The notes: generated by a model not told the origin, from the sequence alone. DNA of 64,000 nucleotides from Holophagales bacterium (GCA_016716705.1 JADJVF010000004.1:209201-273200); one strand, 5' to 3'; shown: positions 1 through 8,978, counted from the first letter of the stretch. Made by a program: numbers and translations.

Positions 1-2031
1 CCCTGGTCGGTCGCGGTGGATCCGAATGCGCCCTCGCGCATCTATGCAGGGCTGGCTGGAGGAGCGGTCTACCTCTCGTTGGACCGAGGCGCGCACTGGG
101 CGGCGACAGGAGAGATCGTCGGGACGCACGAACGCATCCGACGGCTCTCGGTCGACGCCCTGACGTCGGCGGTCTTCGCAACCGATGACGGCGGAAGGGT
201 CTGGCGAAGCTCGGACCGGGGAACGACGTGGTCGGCCCTTCGCGTCGTTCCGCCGGCGGGATGCTGGCCTCTTGGTGTCTCGCGTCTCGTCCCCGTTGGC
301 GACGGCAGGACCGTGTATGCGGGAACGCCCGCAAGCGGCGCCCTCCGGAGCGACGACGAGGGCTCGACGTGGCGATCGCTCGGAGTCCTTGCCTCAAAGC
401 CGGTGATCTCGCTGGCGCTCGACCCGTCCGGCCCCGGAGCCCTCTTTCTCGCGACGCCGCCAGATCTCCTCCGGTCGGGGGACGGCGGAGCGGCGTGGCG
501 AGCGGCGACGCCCGGGGCCGCCGATTCCGGGTGCGCGTCGTTCACCGTCGTCGCGGCCGATCCCCGCGGATCTGGCACCGTCTACGGCATTCTCGGCGGC
601 TATCCAGGCGAGCCGCTCTTCAGGAGCGCGGACGGCGGCTCCACGTGGGCGCCCGCCGGTCCGAGCCGCTTCATCGGGCCGCAGGCTCTCGCCGTGAGCC
701 CGGTCGACCCGAAAGACCTCTACCTGTCGATCGCGGGGGACCACACGCCCAGCGTGCGCCGCGCCCTGGCTGAGACGGTCGACCCATTCGACACCGCCCT
801 CTACCGGAGCCGCGACGGAGGCGTCACGGTTTCGTCCGAGGGGATCCCGCGAATCGGACCTCGACCGATACCGATCCAGTTCGTGCTCTTCGATCCACGT
901 GATCCCGCTACCGTCTGGGCCGGCGGCGACGCGTTGTATCGGAAGCGTGGGAGCGGCGAGTGGTCGAAGCTCCCCTTGCCAGCACGGGAGTTCCGCTATG
1001 GCGAAGGCTTCGGGGTCGTGACGGGAATCGCCATCGACACGCGAACCGGAGCGGTCTACACCGCGGTGCGGGGTGCCGGCGTCTACCGGAGCCTCGACGA
1101 CGGCGCTTCGTGGGCGGACGTCAGCGGCAACCTGCCGACGGACCATCTGCCCTGGGAGGAGACGAGGCTTCGCCCCGCGGCGACCGGTCTTGCCCTGGAG
1201 CCTTCGACGGGAAAGCTCTTCCTTTCGGCGTTGACGATCGACCTGAACTACGGGGACGGAAGGGTCGTCCGCGTCCCTGGTGGGGTCTACGAGACCAGCG
1301 ACGGCGGGACGACGTGGGAGTCCGTCAGCGAAGGCCTCCCGGCCGCAGGGGTCGACCAGCTTCTCCTCGACGCTCGCGGCGCGCCGATGCTCTTCGCGGT
1401 CACGACCCGGGGACGCGGGGTTTCGGGCCTCTTCGTCCGCGACCTGTCTGCTCCTCTTCGCCTCGACGCGATCTCTCCCGCCAGCGGCTCGACGGACGGT
1501 GGAACGCTCGTACTTCTCTCGGGAGACGGATTCCGCCCGGATTCGGCCGTCTCCGTCGGGGGCTCGCCGACCACGGAGTTCACCTTCTTCAGCCCGCAGG
1601 AGATCCGCGTCCGCACCGGCGCCCACCCTTCCGGGCTCGAGGATGTGACCGTGACGAACCCGGACGGAGCCCGCGCGACCCTGCCCGCCGCGTTCTTCTA
1701 CGCATCGTGGTCGTGCGAGCCGAATTCCACGACTCTCTGCCTCGAGAGCGGCCGCTTCCAGGTCGGCGTTCAAGGGCCTGACGGGGCCGCGTCGGCTGCA
1801 TCGTTGACCCTGAAGTCCGGCTTCTTCTGGTTCGACTGGAACCAGAACCCGCAGGTCGTCGTGAAGATCCTCGACGGGCGGTCCGAGAACGGCCACTACT
1901 GGATCCACATCTCCGCCCTCACGGACGCCGGGTTCACGGTCCGGGTGACGGACAGGGTGAGCGGAAAGACGCGCGACTACGTGAATTCCGCCGGCCAGGC
2001 CCTTTCGACGATCGACCGCACTTCGTTCTGA
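1..2031 (+). CDS. Secreted Asp-box beta-propeller protein with IPT/TIG domain, 5' partial
   Basis: The reading frame is open to the first base of the window (a propeller-type VAVDP motif spans the edge), so the true start and any signal peptide lie upstream and the GTG at 16 is unlikely to be the start. About eight Asp-box motifs of the S-x-D-x-G-x-T-W type are visible, for example SSDRGTTW, SDDEGSTW, SADGGSTW and TSDGGTTW, giving a sortilin/BNR-like beta-propeller. An IPT/TIG immunoglobulin-like domain follows at about residues 480-565 (ISPASGSTDGGT, VTNPDG). The last 100 residues form a separate module beginning CEPNSTTLCLESGRF and ending in a T-x-F tail, a type I recognise from acidobacterial secreted proteins. 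No catalytic role can be assigned; an extracellular binding or structural role is inferred. Confidence 0.8.
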   Translation, partial: PWSVAVDPNAPSRIYAGLAGGAVYLSLDRGAHWAATGEIVGTHERIRRLSVDALTSAVFATDDGGRVWRSSDRGTTWSALRVVPPAGCWPLGVSRLVPVGDGRTVYAGTPASGALRSDDEGSTWRSLGVLASKPVISLALDPSGPGALFLATPPDLLRSGDGGAAWRAATPGAADSGCASFTVVAADPRGSGTVYGILGGYPGEPLFRSADGGSTWAPAGPSRFIGPQALAVSPVDPKDLYLSIAGDHTPSVRRALAETVDPFDTALYRSRDGGVTVSSEGIPRIGPRPIPIQFVLFDPRDPATVWAGGDALYRKRGSGEWSKLPLPAREFRYGEGFGVVTGIAIDTRTGAVYTAVRGAGVYRSLDDGASWADVSGNLPTDHLPWEETRLRPAATGLALEPSTGKLFLSALTIDLNYGDGRVVRVPGGVYETSDGGTTWESVSEGLPAAGVDQLLLDARGAPMLFAVTTRGRGVSGLFVRDLSAPLRLDAISPASGSTDGGTLVLLSGDGFRPDSAVSVGGSPTTEFTFFSPQEIRVRTGAHPSGLEDVTVTNPDGARATLPAAFFYASWSCEPNSTTLCLESGRFQVGVQGPDGAASAASLTLKSGFFWFDWNQNPQVVVKILDGRSENGHYWIHISALTDAGFTVRVTDRVSGKTRDYVNSAGQALSTIDRTSF

Positions 2032-2046
2032 CGGACGCTCCGCGGC

Positions 2047-2499
2047 TCAGGGCGTCGGCTTCGGATCCCGGAGCCGCTGGTAGAACCACCAGTGGTGGCC
2101 GCCCGGGTCTTCACACTCGTAGCCGCGGTCGCTCCAGTACTCCTCGCCGTAGTCCACGGTCGCCAGCTCCGCGTGGACCTTCGCGCCGGCCGCCACCGCA
2201 CGAACGTAGTGGGCCTCCACGTCGTCCACGTAGACCATGAGGCTCTGCGTGTTGATGCCGCCGACCTGGCTCGGGCTGCGCCGGTACGGGTACTTCTCTT
2301 CCCGGCCCGCGACGTCCCCCACCATGACGAGACCCCCGCCGTAGACGAGCTCGGAGTGCTCGATACGTCCGCCCTCGCCCTCGACCTTGATCTGGACCTC
2401 GAAACCGAAGGCGTCGCGGATGAAGTCGATCGCCTTCGCGGCGTCCTCGTAGTAGAGCGCCTGGGAGATGCGTGGCCATCCCGGAGGAGTGGGCTTCAT
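2047..2499 (-). CDS. VOC/glyoxalase-superfamily protein (PhnB-like)
   Basis: A 150-residue protein with the paired beta-alpha-beta-beta-beta layout of the vicinal oxygen chelate fold. It shows YYEDAAKAIDFIRDAFGF at the start, EHSEL in the middle, VDDVEAHYVRAVAAGA in the second half and a closing DPGGHHWWF. The His and Glu residues could bind metal as in glyoxalases, but this PhnB-like group is functionally broad and the substrate is unknown. It starts 15 bases after the thrC stop on the same strand, so the two are probably co-transcribed. Nothing in the sequence links it to threonine metabolism. Confidence 0.8.
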   Translation of the reverse strand: MKPTPPGWPRISQALYYEDAAKAIDFIRDAFGFEVQIKVEGEGGRIEHSELVYGGGLVMVGDVAGREEKYPYRRSPSQVGGINTQSLMVYVDDVEAHYVRAVAAGAKVHAELATVDYGEEYWSDRGYECEDPGGHHWWFYQRLRDPKPTP

Positions 2500-2514
2500 G
2501 TCCGATCTCCTTCC

Positions 2515-3672
2515 CTACTCGACGTACTTGTACCCGGTTCCGGTGTCGAAGACGACGACCCGCTCGCCGCGGTCGAGCTTCCCCGCCGCGAGGAGCTTCT
2601 CCACGGCGATCCACGCGGCGCCCCCCTCGGGCGCGGCGAAGAGCCCTTCGCTCGAAGCCATCTCGAGGACGCCCCGGCGCATCTCGTCGTCCGTCACCGT
2701 CACCGCCTCGCCCTTCGACTCGCGGAGGATCTTCAGGATCAGGGAATCCGCGTAGGCCTTCGGAACGCGCAGGCCGCTGGCGTACGTGTGCGCGTCGGGA
2801 AAGCGGACGGAGACCGGCTCGCCCGCCTCGAACGCCCGCGGAATCGGCGCGCACCCCTCGGCCTGGACGACGACCATCCGCGGCCGCGCGGGGCCGACCC
2901 AGCCGAGGCGCTCCATCTCGTCCCACGCCTTCCACATCCCGATGAGGCCCGTGCCGCCGCCGGTGGGATAGATGACGACGTCGGGGAGCTTCCAGCCGAG
3001 CTGCTCGGCGATCTCGTATCCCATCGTCTTCTTCCCCTCGACGCGGTACGGCTCCTTCAGCGTCGAGACGTCGAACCACCCCTCGGCGTCCTTCCGCTGC
3101 GCGACGATCCGTCCGCAGTCGTCGATGAGGCCGTCGACGAGCGTCACGTGGGCGCCGTACGCCTCGCACTCGATCCGGAAGACCTTCGGCGTGTCGCGCG
3201 GCATGAAGACGTGGCAGGCGAGCCCGGCCTTCGCCGCGTAGGCGGCCGCGGCGCCACCGGCGTTCCCCGCCGTCGGCAGGGCGACGGCCTTTGCCCCGAG
3301 CGCCTTCGCCATCGTGACCGCCGCGCCCAGCCCGCGCGCCTTGAAGGAGCCGGTCGGGTTTCCGGCTTCCTCCTTGATCCAGACGTCCCGCATCCCGAGC
3401 CGTGCCCCGAGCCGCGGCGCGTGGAGGAGGGGCGTCCCCCCTTCTCCCAGCGTGACGATCTCGTCCGCGCTCTTCGCCGGCATCAGCTCGTGCCAGCGCC
3501 AGATCGTCCGGTCTCGCCCGGCGACGTCGCCGCGGGAGAGAGACGGGAGCTGGTACTCGGCGAAGAGCGATCCGCCGCAGCCGGGCGCGGCGCAGACGTT
3601 GAGAAGGCGCGTCGGTTCCGTCGTTGCCGCGCACTTCGTGCAGGAGAGGTGGGTCAGGAACGAATAGCGCAT
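2515..3672 (-). CDS. thrC: Threonine synthase
   Basis: A 385-residue PLP-dependent enzyme of fold type II, expected to convert O-phosphohomoserine to threonine in the cytoplasm. The N-terminus carries a small CTKC...CAAPGC cysteine cluster typical of the zinc-ribbon-bearing threonine synthases. The PLP-binding lysine lies in NPTGSFKARG, followed by the PTAGNAGGAAAAYAA loop. The phosphate-binding glycine loop is PTGGGTGLIGMW, and the C-terminus FDTGTGYKY matches the family. Length is normal for the shorter threonine synthase type. It is the first gene of a likely two-gene unit with the VOC protein downstream. Confidence 0.93.
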   Translation of the reverse strand: MRYSFLTHLSCTKCAATTEPTRLLNVCAAPGCGGSLFAEYQLPSLSRGDVAGRDRTIWRWHELMPAKSADEIVTLGEGGTPLLHAPRLGARLGMRDVWIKEEAGNPTGSFKARGLGAAVTMAKALGAKAVALPTAGNAGGAAAAYAAKAGLACHVFMPRDTPKVFRIECEAYGAHVTLVDGLIDDCGRIVAQRKDAEGWFDVSTLKEPYRVEGKKTMGYEIAEQLGWKLPDVVIYPTGGGTGLIGMWKAWDEMERLGWVGPARPRMVVVQAEGCAPIPRAFEAGEPVSVRFPDAHTYASGLRVPKAYADSLILKILRESKGEAVTVTDDEMRRGVLEMASSEGLFAAPEGGAAWIAVEKLLAAGKLDRGERVVVFDTGTGYKYVE

Positions 3673-3711
3673 GCAGGGACGCTAGCACCGTCCCCCGCCT
3701 CCGCCATGTCG

Positions 3712-4257
3712 CTAACGCGCCGTCCTGCGCGCCGCCACGGTGCCGTCGCTACCGATGCGGTACAAGACCACCTTGCCCGACTCCGGCAGGGCGTCGGTAT
3801 GCCAGCTCACGTAGGGCAGCACGCTGCCGGTCGGATAACCCATGATGCCGACTGTGGCCCCGCCTACCACGCCGCCGACACCCCGGAAGAAGTGCTGGCC
3901 GGACGCGATCAGAAAGGCCTCCCCCTCTGCTCCACGTGCTACTTCGCAACCCGTGAAGAGCAGTTGGCCCGCCCCCCTGAACAAGCCCTGGAGTATGCGA
4001 ATGTCACCCAGGTTGTACTGGTGCAGAAAGCCCCCGGTCTGGCTGAAGTAGGCCACGCCCGACCTGCCGTGCGTGCAGAAGACGAGTCGCTTGAGGTTGT
4101 TGTAGCGCTGCAGGATCACGTCGACATCCCCAACACTCTTGGCGCACTCGATGGCCATCTGGTTGGCACCAACAGCCTCGCCCTTGGCCATCTTGGATTC
4201 CAGCGTGCTCTGCAGATCAGGTGAGTAGATGATGAGTTCGTCGACCCAAGACCTCAC
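3712..4257 (-). CDS. Orphan caspase-like (clan CD/DUF4347-type) protein, function unknown
   Basis: A 181-residue protein starting at GTG behind a strong AAGGAGGG ribosome site. I recognise no named family with certainty. Two motifs stand out: a hydrophobic strand ending in His-Gly (LVFCTHGRSG, H63) and, about 40 residues later, another strand ending in Gly-Cys (LLFTGCEVARG, C104), followed by a glycine-rich segment. This spacing of HG and GC after beta strands is the catalytic-dyad layout of clan CD peptidases and resembles the DUF4347 domain of large adhesins, here as a stand-alone domain without signal peptide. Base composition is visibly lower in G+C than the flanking thrC and rsmE, which may indicate acquisition. 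A protease role is inference only. Confidence 0.6.
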   Translation of the reverse strand: MRSWVDELIIYSPDLQSTLESKMAKGEAVGANQMAIECAKSVGDVDVILQRYNNLKRLVFCTHGRSGVAYFSQTGGFLHQYNLGDIRILQGLFRGAGQLLFTGCEVARGAEGEAFLIASGQHFFRGVGGVVGGATVGIMGYPTGSVLPYVSWHTDALPESGKVVLYRIGSDGTVAARRTAR

Positions 4258-4597
4258 GAATCCCTCCTTGTCGACCGCGGTCGACTGTCAATACCTGTCC
4301 AGAAACAATTGCTTCTCTATCCTACATGCTGGGACCGCGTCCCGTGGAGGGAAACGGATGGAAAATTCGTCTAGCCCGACAGGGCTGACGGTTCCGACCG
4401 GGACGCCCGTGGGCGTCTCGGAGGAGCCTTGATCCGGGAAACAGGGTGGGTAGCGATTCGAGAGCTTCACGCCAGAGATTGTCGAGGAAGGCGATCGCCC
4501 GACAGCTGGCTCACGGTCGGCCTGCACCGGGCCGCGGGAGCCGGCCACCAACCCTGACGGGCTATCCTGTCGCGAGCTTTCGCCGACGGAGGACAGG
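4258..4597. other. Lower-G+C intergenic stretch with inverted repeats
   Basis: No convincing gene lies here. The stretch has visibly lower G+C than the rest of the window and several short inverted repeats: the palindrome at 4270-4285, GGGAC/GTCCC at 4331-4343 and GACGCCC/GGGCGTC at 4402-4417. It presumably holds the promoter of the minus-strand caspase-like gene and of the plus-strand lipoprotein-rsmE run. I could not place -35/-10 boxes with confidence. Confidence 0.5.
4270..4285. promoter_or_regulatory. 16-bp perfect palindrome upstream of the caspase-like gene
   Basis: GTCGACCGCGGTCGAC reads identically on both strands. It ends immediately before the AAGGAGGG ribosome site and 12 bases upstream of the GTG start of the minus-strand gene. 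A TTGACA sequence abuts its other side. The position suits an operator or an mRNA hairpin controlling translation. The regulator is unknown. Confidence 0.45.
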
Positions 4598-4748
4598 ATG
4601 ATTCATCGCGGATCCCGGACAGCGCTCACGGTCGCGTTCGTCGCATCTACCCTCGCGTTGCGCGGGCGGCGGTAACCAGCTGAACGTCGCACGTGAAGAC
4701 AAGAGGGACATCGCTCCGCGCTCTGCGCACCGCGAGGCCCGACCGTGA
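4598..4748 (+). CDS. Small lipoprotein, apparent one-base frameshift
   Basis: ATG at 4598 follows a GGAGG ribosome site with five-base spacing and encodes MIHRGSRTALTVAFVASTLA, a positively charged then hydrophobic leader. In the given sequence the frame then runs to an early stop. Removing one T of the pair at 4658-4659 restores T-L-A-C-A-G-G-G-N-Q, a canonical lipobox with the acylated cysteine. The frame then continues for about 28 mature residues to a TGA at 4746-4748, which overlaps the GTG start of rsmE. The lipobox and the stop/start overlap in the same frame support a real gene. The mature peptide is very short and its function is unknown. Confidence 0.45.
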
Positions 4749-5578
4749 ACATGATTCTTCTCTTCCCCGACGACTTCGCCTCCGACGGCACCGCGCGGCT
4801 GACCGGCCGCCGCGCTCGTCACGTCCACGAGGTCCACCGCGCCCGGGTCGGTGACAGCCTGACCGTCGGTCGCGTCAGCGGTCGGGTGGGGACGGGGGCG
4901 GTGCTCTTCGTCGAACCGGACGACGTGCGTCTCTCTGTCTGCCTGTCGGAGGACCCGCCCCCCCCGACCGGGCTCGACCTGCTCCTCGCCATGCCCCGAC
5001 CCAAGGTGCTGCGCCGCGTCCTCCAGTCCGCGGCGTCGCTGGGGGCTCGCCGCATCGTCCTGGTCAACGCCCAGCGGGTGGAGAAGAGCTACTTCGACAC
5101 GCCGTTCCTCGAACGCGGGGAGATCGAACGGAATCTCGTCCTCGGACTGGAGCAGGCGCGCGACACGGCCTTGCCCGAGGTGGTGGTGCGGAAGCTCTTC
5201 AGGCCCTTCGTCGAGGACGAGCTCGAGGCTTTCTGGCCCCGCGCGACCTGCACCCGGCTGCTGGCACACCCCGCCGCCGCACACGGCCTGGAAGGCTGCG
5301 ACCTCGGGAAGGCCGGGTCCGCGACGGTCCTCGCCGTCGGCCCCGAGGGCGGGTGGATTCCATTCGAGCTCGAGCTTCTCGAGGCAAACGGCTTCCGCTC
5401 GTTCGGCCTGGGCCCAAGGGTCCTCCGGGTGGAGACCGCGGTGCCCTTCGCTTTCGGGCAGGTCCAGCTCCTGCGGGCCCGGTCCGCCGGAGAAGGATCC
5501 GATCCCGGCGGGCTCGCGCCGGAACCTTTTCCCGCCGGGAGCGTACGGAGAGAGTCGGGTGCCGGCCGCCTCCGGTAA
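4745..5578 (+). CDS. rsmE: 16S rRNA m3U1498 methyltransferase RsmE
   Basis: A 277-residue SPOUT-class methyltransferase that uses SAM to methylate U1498 of 16S rRNA. The N-terminal PUA-like part includes HVHEVHRARVGD. The C-terminal trefoil-knot domain carries the family signatures VGPEGGW at about residue 200 and LGPRVLRVETA at about 225. Translation is taken from the GTG at 4745, which overlaps the stop of the small upstream lipoprotein; an in-frame ATG follows at 4751. The protein has a poorly conserved 30-residue G/P/R-rich tail beyond the normal RsmE end. The tricorn-type protease starts 37 bases downstream. Confidence 0.92.
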   Translation: MNMILLFPDDFASDGTARLTGRRARHVHEVHRARVGDSLTVGRVSGRVGTGAVLFVEPDDVRLSVCLSEDPPPPTGLDLLLAMPRPKVLRRVLQSAASLGARRIVLVNAQRVEKSYFDTPFLERGEIERNLVLGLEQARDTALPEVVVRKLFRPFVEDELEAFWPRATCTRLLAHPAAAHGLEGCDLGKAGSATVLAVGPEGGWIPFELELLEANGFRSFGLGPRVLRVETAVPFAFGQVQLLRARSAGEGSDPGGLAPEPFPAGSVRRESGAGRLR

Positions 5579-5615
5579 AGCCCCCCTCGATGCGGATGAA
5601 GCAGGAGAACTCGTG

Positions 5616-8600
5616 ATGACGTCGACGAAGCAGGCTCGATTCGGAACCCGGGGAACGGCATGGGCGCTGGCTGCGCTCCTCTCAACCGCCGTCACGGGCA
5701 CGGCTCACGCGGAAAAGGCTCTCTGGCTGCGAGCCGCGGCGATTTCTCCGGACGGCCGGAGCGTGGCGTTCAGCTACCGCGGCGACCTCTGGACCGTGCC
5801 GGCGACCGGTGGGGCCGCGTCCCCGCTCACCGTCCACGCCGCCTACGACACCGCTCCTGTCTGGTCGCCGGACGGCCGCCAGATCGCCTTCGCCTCGGAC
5901 CGCTACGGCAACTTCGACGTCTTCGTCATGCCGGCGGCCGGCGGCGAGGCCCGACGCCTGACTTTCCACTCCGCCGACGACACGCCGACGAGCTTCATTC
6001 CGGACGGCAAGGGCGTGCTCTTCAGCTCCGCCCGGCTCGACGGTGTCGCGAACGTGCAGTTCCCCACTGGCGCCCAGCCCGAGCTCTACCGCGTCGACCT
6101 CGCCGGCGGCATGCCGGTGCAGGTGCTCAGCACTCCTGCCCTCAATGCCGTGTGGGACAAGGCGGGCGAGCGGCTGGCCTACTCGGACCAGAAGGGCTAC
6201 GAGATGGAGTGGCGCAAGCACGACAACTCCTCCTTCGCCCGCGACGTCTGGGTCTGGGATCGCTCCACGAACACCCACCGCCGCCTCACGTCGACCGGCG
6301 TCGACGACCGCCAGCCGGTGTGGGCACCCGGCGACAAGGCGCTCTACTACCTGTCCGAGAAGAGCGGCAGCTTCAACATCTGGCGGCTTGACCTCGAAAA
6401 TCCCAGGGATCCCGTCCAAGTCACGACTCACTCCATCCACCCGGTGCGCTTCCTCAGCATCTCGGCCGCCGGAGACCTCTGCTACACGTTCGACGGCGAG
6501 ATCTGGGTACGACCCGCCGGCGCCGCCGAGAGCCGCAGGCTCGAAGTGACCGCCTCCGCCGACAGGCACGATCTGGCCGTCGCGCCGATCGACGTCTCGG
6601 GCGAGGTCAACGAGTTCGAGCTCTCTCCCAACGGCAAGGAGGTGGCTTTCATCGCCCGCGGCGAGGTCTTCGTCGCATCGGTCGAACACGGCACGACGCG
6701 CCGCATCACCGATTCCCCGGGCCAGGAGCGCTCGGTGAGCTTCTCTCCGGACGGCAAGAGCCTCCTCTACGCCGGGGAGCGCGACGGGAGCTGGAACATC
6801 TACCGCACCGACCGCACGGACCCGGAGGAGCCGGCATTCTTCAACGCGACCGGCCTGAAGGAGACCGCGGTCCTGGCCACGGCGGCCGAGGAGTTTCAGC
6901 CGAGGTTCTCCCCGGACGGCAAGGAGGTCGCCTACCTCGAGGAGCGCACGACGCTCAAGGTGCTGAACCTCGCGAGCGGCAAGAGCCGAACCGTCCTTCC
7001 GGGCGAGATGAACTACTCCTACGCCGATGGCGACCAGTGGTACGAGTGGTCGCCCGACGGAAGGACGATCGCCGTCCAGTTCCTCAGCCCGACCCGCTGG
7101 TCGAGCGAGGTCGGCCTGGTGCCGGCCGCTGGCGGTGCCTCCGTGACGAACCTGACGCGAAGCGGATACGAGGACGAACGTCCGCACTGGGCGCGCAAGG
7201 GCGAGGTCCTCCTCTGGGCGACGGACCGTCACGGCGCGCGTCAGCAGGCCGGCTGGCCGCGCGAGCAGGACGTCTTCGCAGCCTTCCTCACGCGCAAGGC
7301 GTGGGATCGCTTCCGGCTCGACGAGGGCAGCTACGCGCAGCTCGCCGACAAGGAGAAGGAAGCGGACAAGGCCAAGGAAAAGGAGAAAGGCAAGGACAAG
7401 GACAAGGACAAGGACGGCGACAAGGCCCCGGCCGAGAAGCCGCCGGCGAAGCTCCCCGACCCGGTGGCTCTCGAGCTCGACGCGATCGAGGACAGGACGG
7501 TGCGCCTCTCGATGCACTCGGCCGACCTCGCCGACGCCGACCTCACGCCCGACGGCGAGACCCTCGTCTACCTCGCGCGTTTCGAGAAGGGCTACGACCT
7601 CTGGAAGTACCTGCCGCGCAAGAAGGAGATCAAGCTGCTCGCCAAGCTCGATGCCGAGCGCTCCGCCGCCTTCCACCTCGACGCCGAGGGGAAGAAGGCC
7701 GTCGTGCTCGCCGACGACAAGATGGTCACGGTCGACCTCGAGTCGGGCAAGACGACCCCGGTCAAGCTCTCCGCGAAGCTCGAGCTGCGCGCAGCCGCCG
7801 AACGGGAGGCGCTCTTCGAGCACGCCTGGCGCCAGACGCAGAAGAAGTTCTACGTCGAGAACCTGCACGGCGTCGACTGGCCCGCGATGAAGGCTGCCTA
7901 TGGCCGCTTCCTCCCCCACGTCGACAACAACCGCGACTTCGCCGAGCTGATCTCGGAGATGCAGGGAGAGCTGAACGCCTCCCACACGGGCGGGCGCTAC
8001 CGCCCGACGCGGCCCGACGCCGACTCGACCGCCGCGCTCGGCTTCTTCCCGGATCCCGCCTGGACCGGCGAGGGGGTGCGCGTTCTCGAGGTGATCGAGA
8101 AGTCGCCCCTGCAGCAGGCCGGGACCAGGGTGCGCGCCGGAGTGGTGATCACCGCCATCGACGGCATGCCGATCGCGCCGGGCGCCAACTGGTATCCGCT
8201 CCTCAACCGGAAGGCCGGCACGCGGGTGCGGCTCTCCCTGCTCGACCCGGCGAGCCAGAAACGCTGGGAGGAGAGCGTCAAGCCAATCTCCTGGCAGGAC
8301 CAGGCGCCCCTCCTCTACGCGCGCTGGGTCCGCTCGCGCCGTGCCGAGGTGGAGCGACTCTCGGGCGGCCGTCTCGGCTACGCCCACATCCGCGGAATGA
8401 ACGACGGGGCCTACCGCGAGATCTTCGAGGAGATCTTCGGCCGCGCGGTGGACAAGGAGGCGATCGTCCTCGACACCCGCTTCAACGGCGGCGGAAACCT
8501 GGTCGAGCCGCTGACCGTCTTCCTGTCGGGGCAGGTCTACTACCGCGCCGTGCCGCGAGGGAGGCAGATCGGCGTCGAGCCCGGGATGCGGTGGACGAAG

Positions 8601-8927
8601 CCCTCGATCGTGGTGATGAACGAGGGCAACTACTCCGACGCCCACTGCTTCCCGACCGCCTACAAGGCGCTGAAGCTGGGCGACACGGTCGGCATGCAGG
8701 TGCCGGGAACCTGCACTTCCGTCTGGTGGGAGCGGCTGCAGGACAAGACCCTGACCTTCGGCATCCCCGAGGTCGGCTACCTCGACCCCGCCGGGGACCT
8801 GACCGAGAACAAGCACCTCGCCCCCGACTACGAGATCGACAACGACCCGGCGCTGGAGGCCGCCGGCAGGGACCAGCAGCTCGAGAAGGCGGTCGCCGTC
8901 CTGCTCGAGAAGCTCGGGAAGCGCTGA
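5616..8927 (+). CDS. Secreted tricorn-type protease (WD-like propellers, PDZ, S41 peptidase)
   Basis: I use the ATG at 5616, eight bases after AGGAG, giving 1103 residues with a signal peptide ending near TGTAHA. The first half is a series of propeller repeats with the ISPDGRSVAFSYRGDLW and WSPDGRQIAFASDRYGN pattern seen in TolB and tricorn. A lysine-rich linker (KEK/KDKD) sits near residues 580-606. A second propeller segment follows, then the C1 helical region, a PDZ domain (about 800-890) and an S41 tail-protease core. The core contains RFNGGGNLVEP and NEGNYSDAHC, in which S1007 is the likely nucleophile. Members degrade oligopeptides; a periplasmic site is inferred from the leader. It probably shares a transcript with rsmE. 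Confidence 0.9.
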   Translation: MTSTKQARFGTRGTAWALAALLSTAVTGTAHAEKALWLRAAAISPDGRSVAFSYRGDLWTVPATGGAASPLTVHAAYDTAPVWSPDGRQIAFASDRYGNFDVFVMPAAGGEARRLTFHSADDTPTSFIPDGKGVLFSSARLDGVANVQFPTGAQPELYRVDLAGGMPVQVLSTPALNAVWDKAGERLAYSDQKGYEMEWRKHDNSSFARDVWVWDRSTNTHRRLTSTGVDDRQPVWAPGDKALYYLSEKSGSFNIWRLDLENPRDPVQVTTHSIHPVRFLSISAAGDLCYTFDGEIWVRPAGAAESRRLEVTASADRHDLAVAPIDVSGEVNEFELSPNGKEVAFIARGEVFVASVEHGTTRRITDSPGQERSVSFSPDGKSLLYAGERDGSWNIYRTDRTDPEEPAFFNATGLKETAVLATAAEEFQPRFSPDGKEVAYLEERTTLKVLNLASGKSRTVLPGEMNYSYADGDQWYEWSPDGRTIAVQFLSPTRWSSEVGLVPAAGGASVTNLTRSGYEDERPHWARKGEVLLWATDRHGARQQAGWPREQDVFAAFLTRKAWDRFRLDEGSYAQLADKEKEADKAKEKEKGKDKDKDKDGDKAPAEKPPAKLPDPVALELDAIEDRTVRLSMHSADLADADLTPDGETLVYLARFEKGYDLWKYLPRKKEIKLLAKLDAERSAAFHLDAEGKKAVVLADDKMVTVDLESGKTTPVKLSAKLELRAAAEREALFEHAWRQTQKKFYVENLHGVDWPAMKAAYGRFLPHVDNNRDFAELISEMQGELNASHTGGRYRPTRPDADSTAALGFFPDPAWTGEGVRVLEVIEKSPLQQAGTRVRAGVVITAIDGMPIAPGANWYPLLNRKAGTRVRLSLLDPASQKRWEESVKPISWQDQAPLLYARWVRSRRAEVERLSGGRLGYAHIRGMNDGAYREIFEEIFGRAVDKEAIVLDTRFNGGGNLVEPLTVFLSGQVYYRAVPRGRQIGVEPGMRWTKPSIVVMNEGNYSDAHCFPTAYKALKLGDTVGMQVPGTCTSVWWERLQDKTLTFGIPEVGYLDPAGDLTENKHLAPDYEIDNDPALEAAGRDQQLEKAVAVLLEKLGKR

Positions 8928-8978
8928 CAGGAGGTCGGGCCATCTCCGGCTCCTTGAGTCCGGTACGATGCCCGCCTC

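Noticed and set aside
2092..4224. 710-codon plus-strand frame over thrC
   Set aside because: It is antisense to thrC and the VOC and caspase-like genes, all of which have clear family motifs on the other strand.
7350..7435. Short tandem-like AAGGACAAGGAC repeats
   Set aside because: They encode the lysine/aspartate linker of the tricorn protease and are not a CRISPR or transposon repeat.
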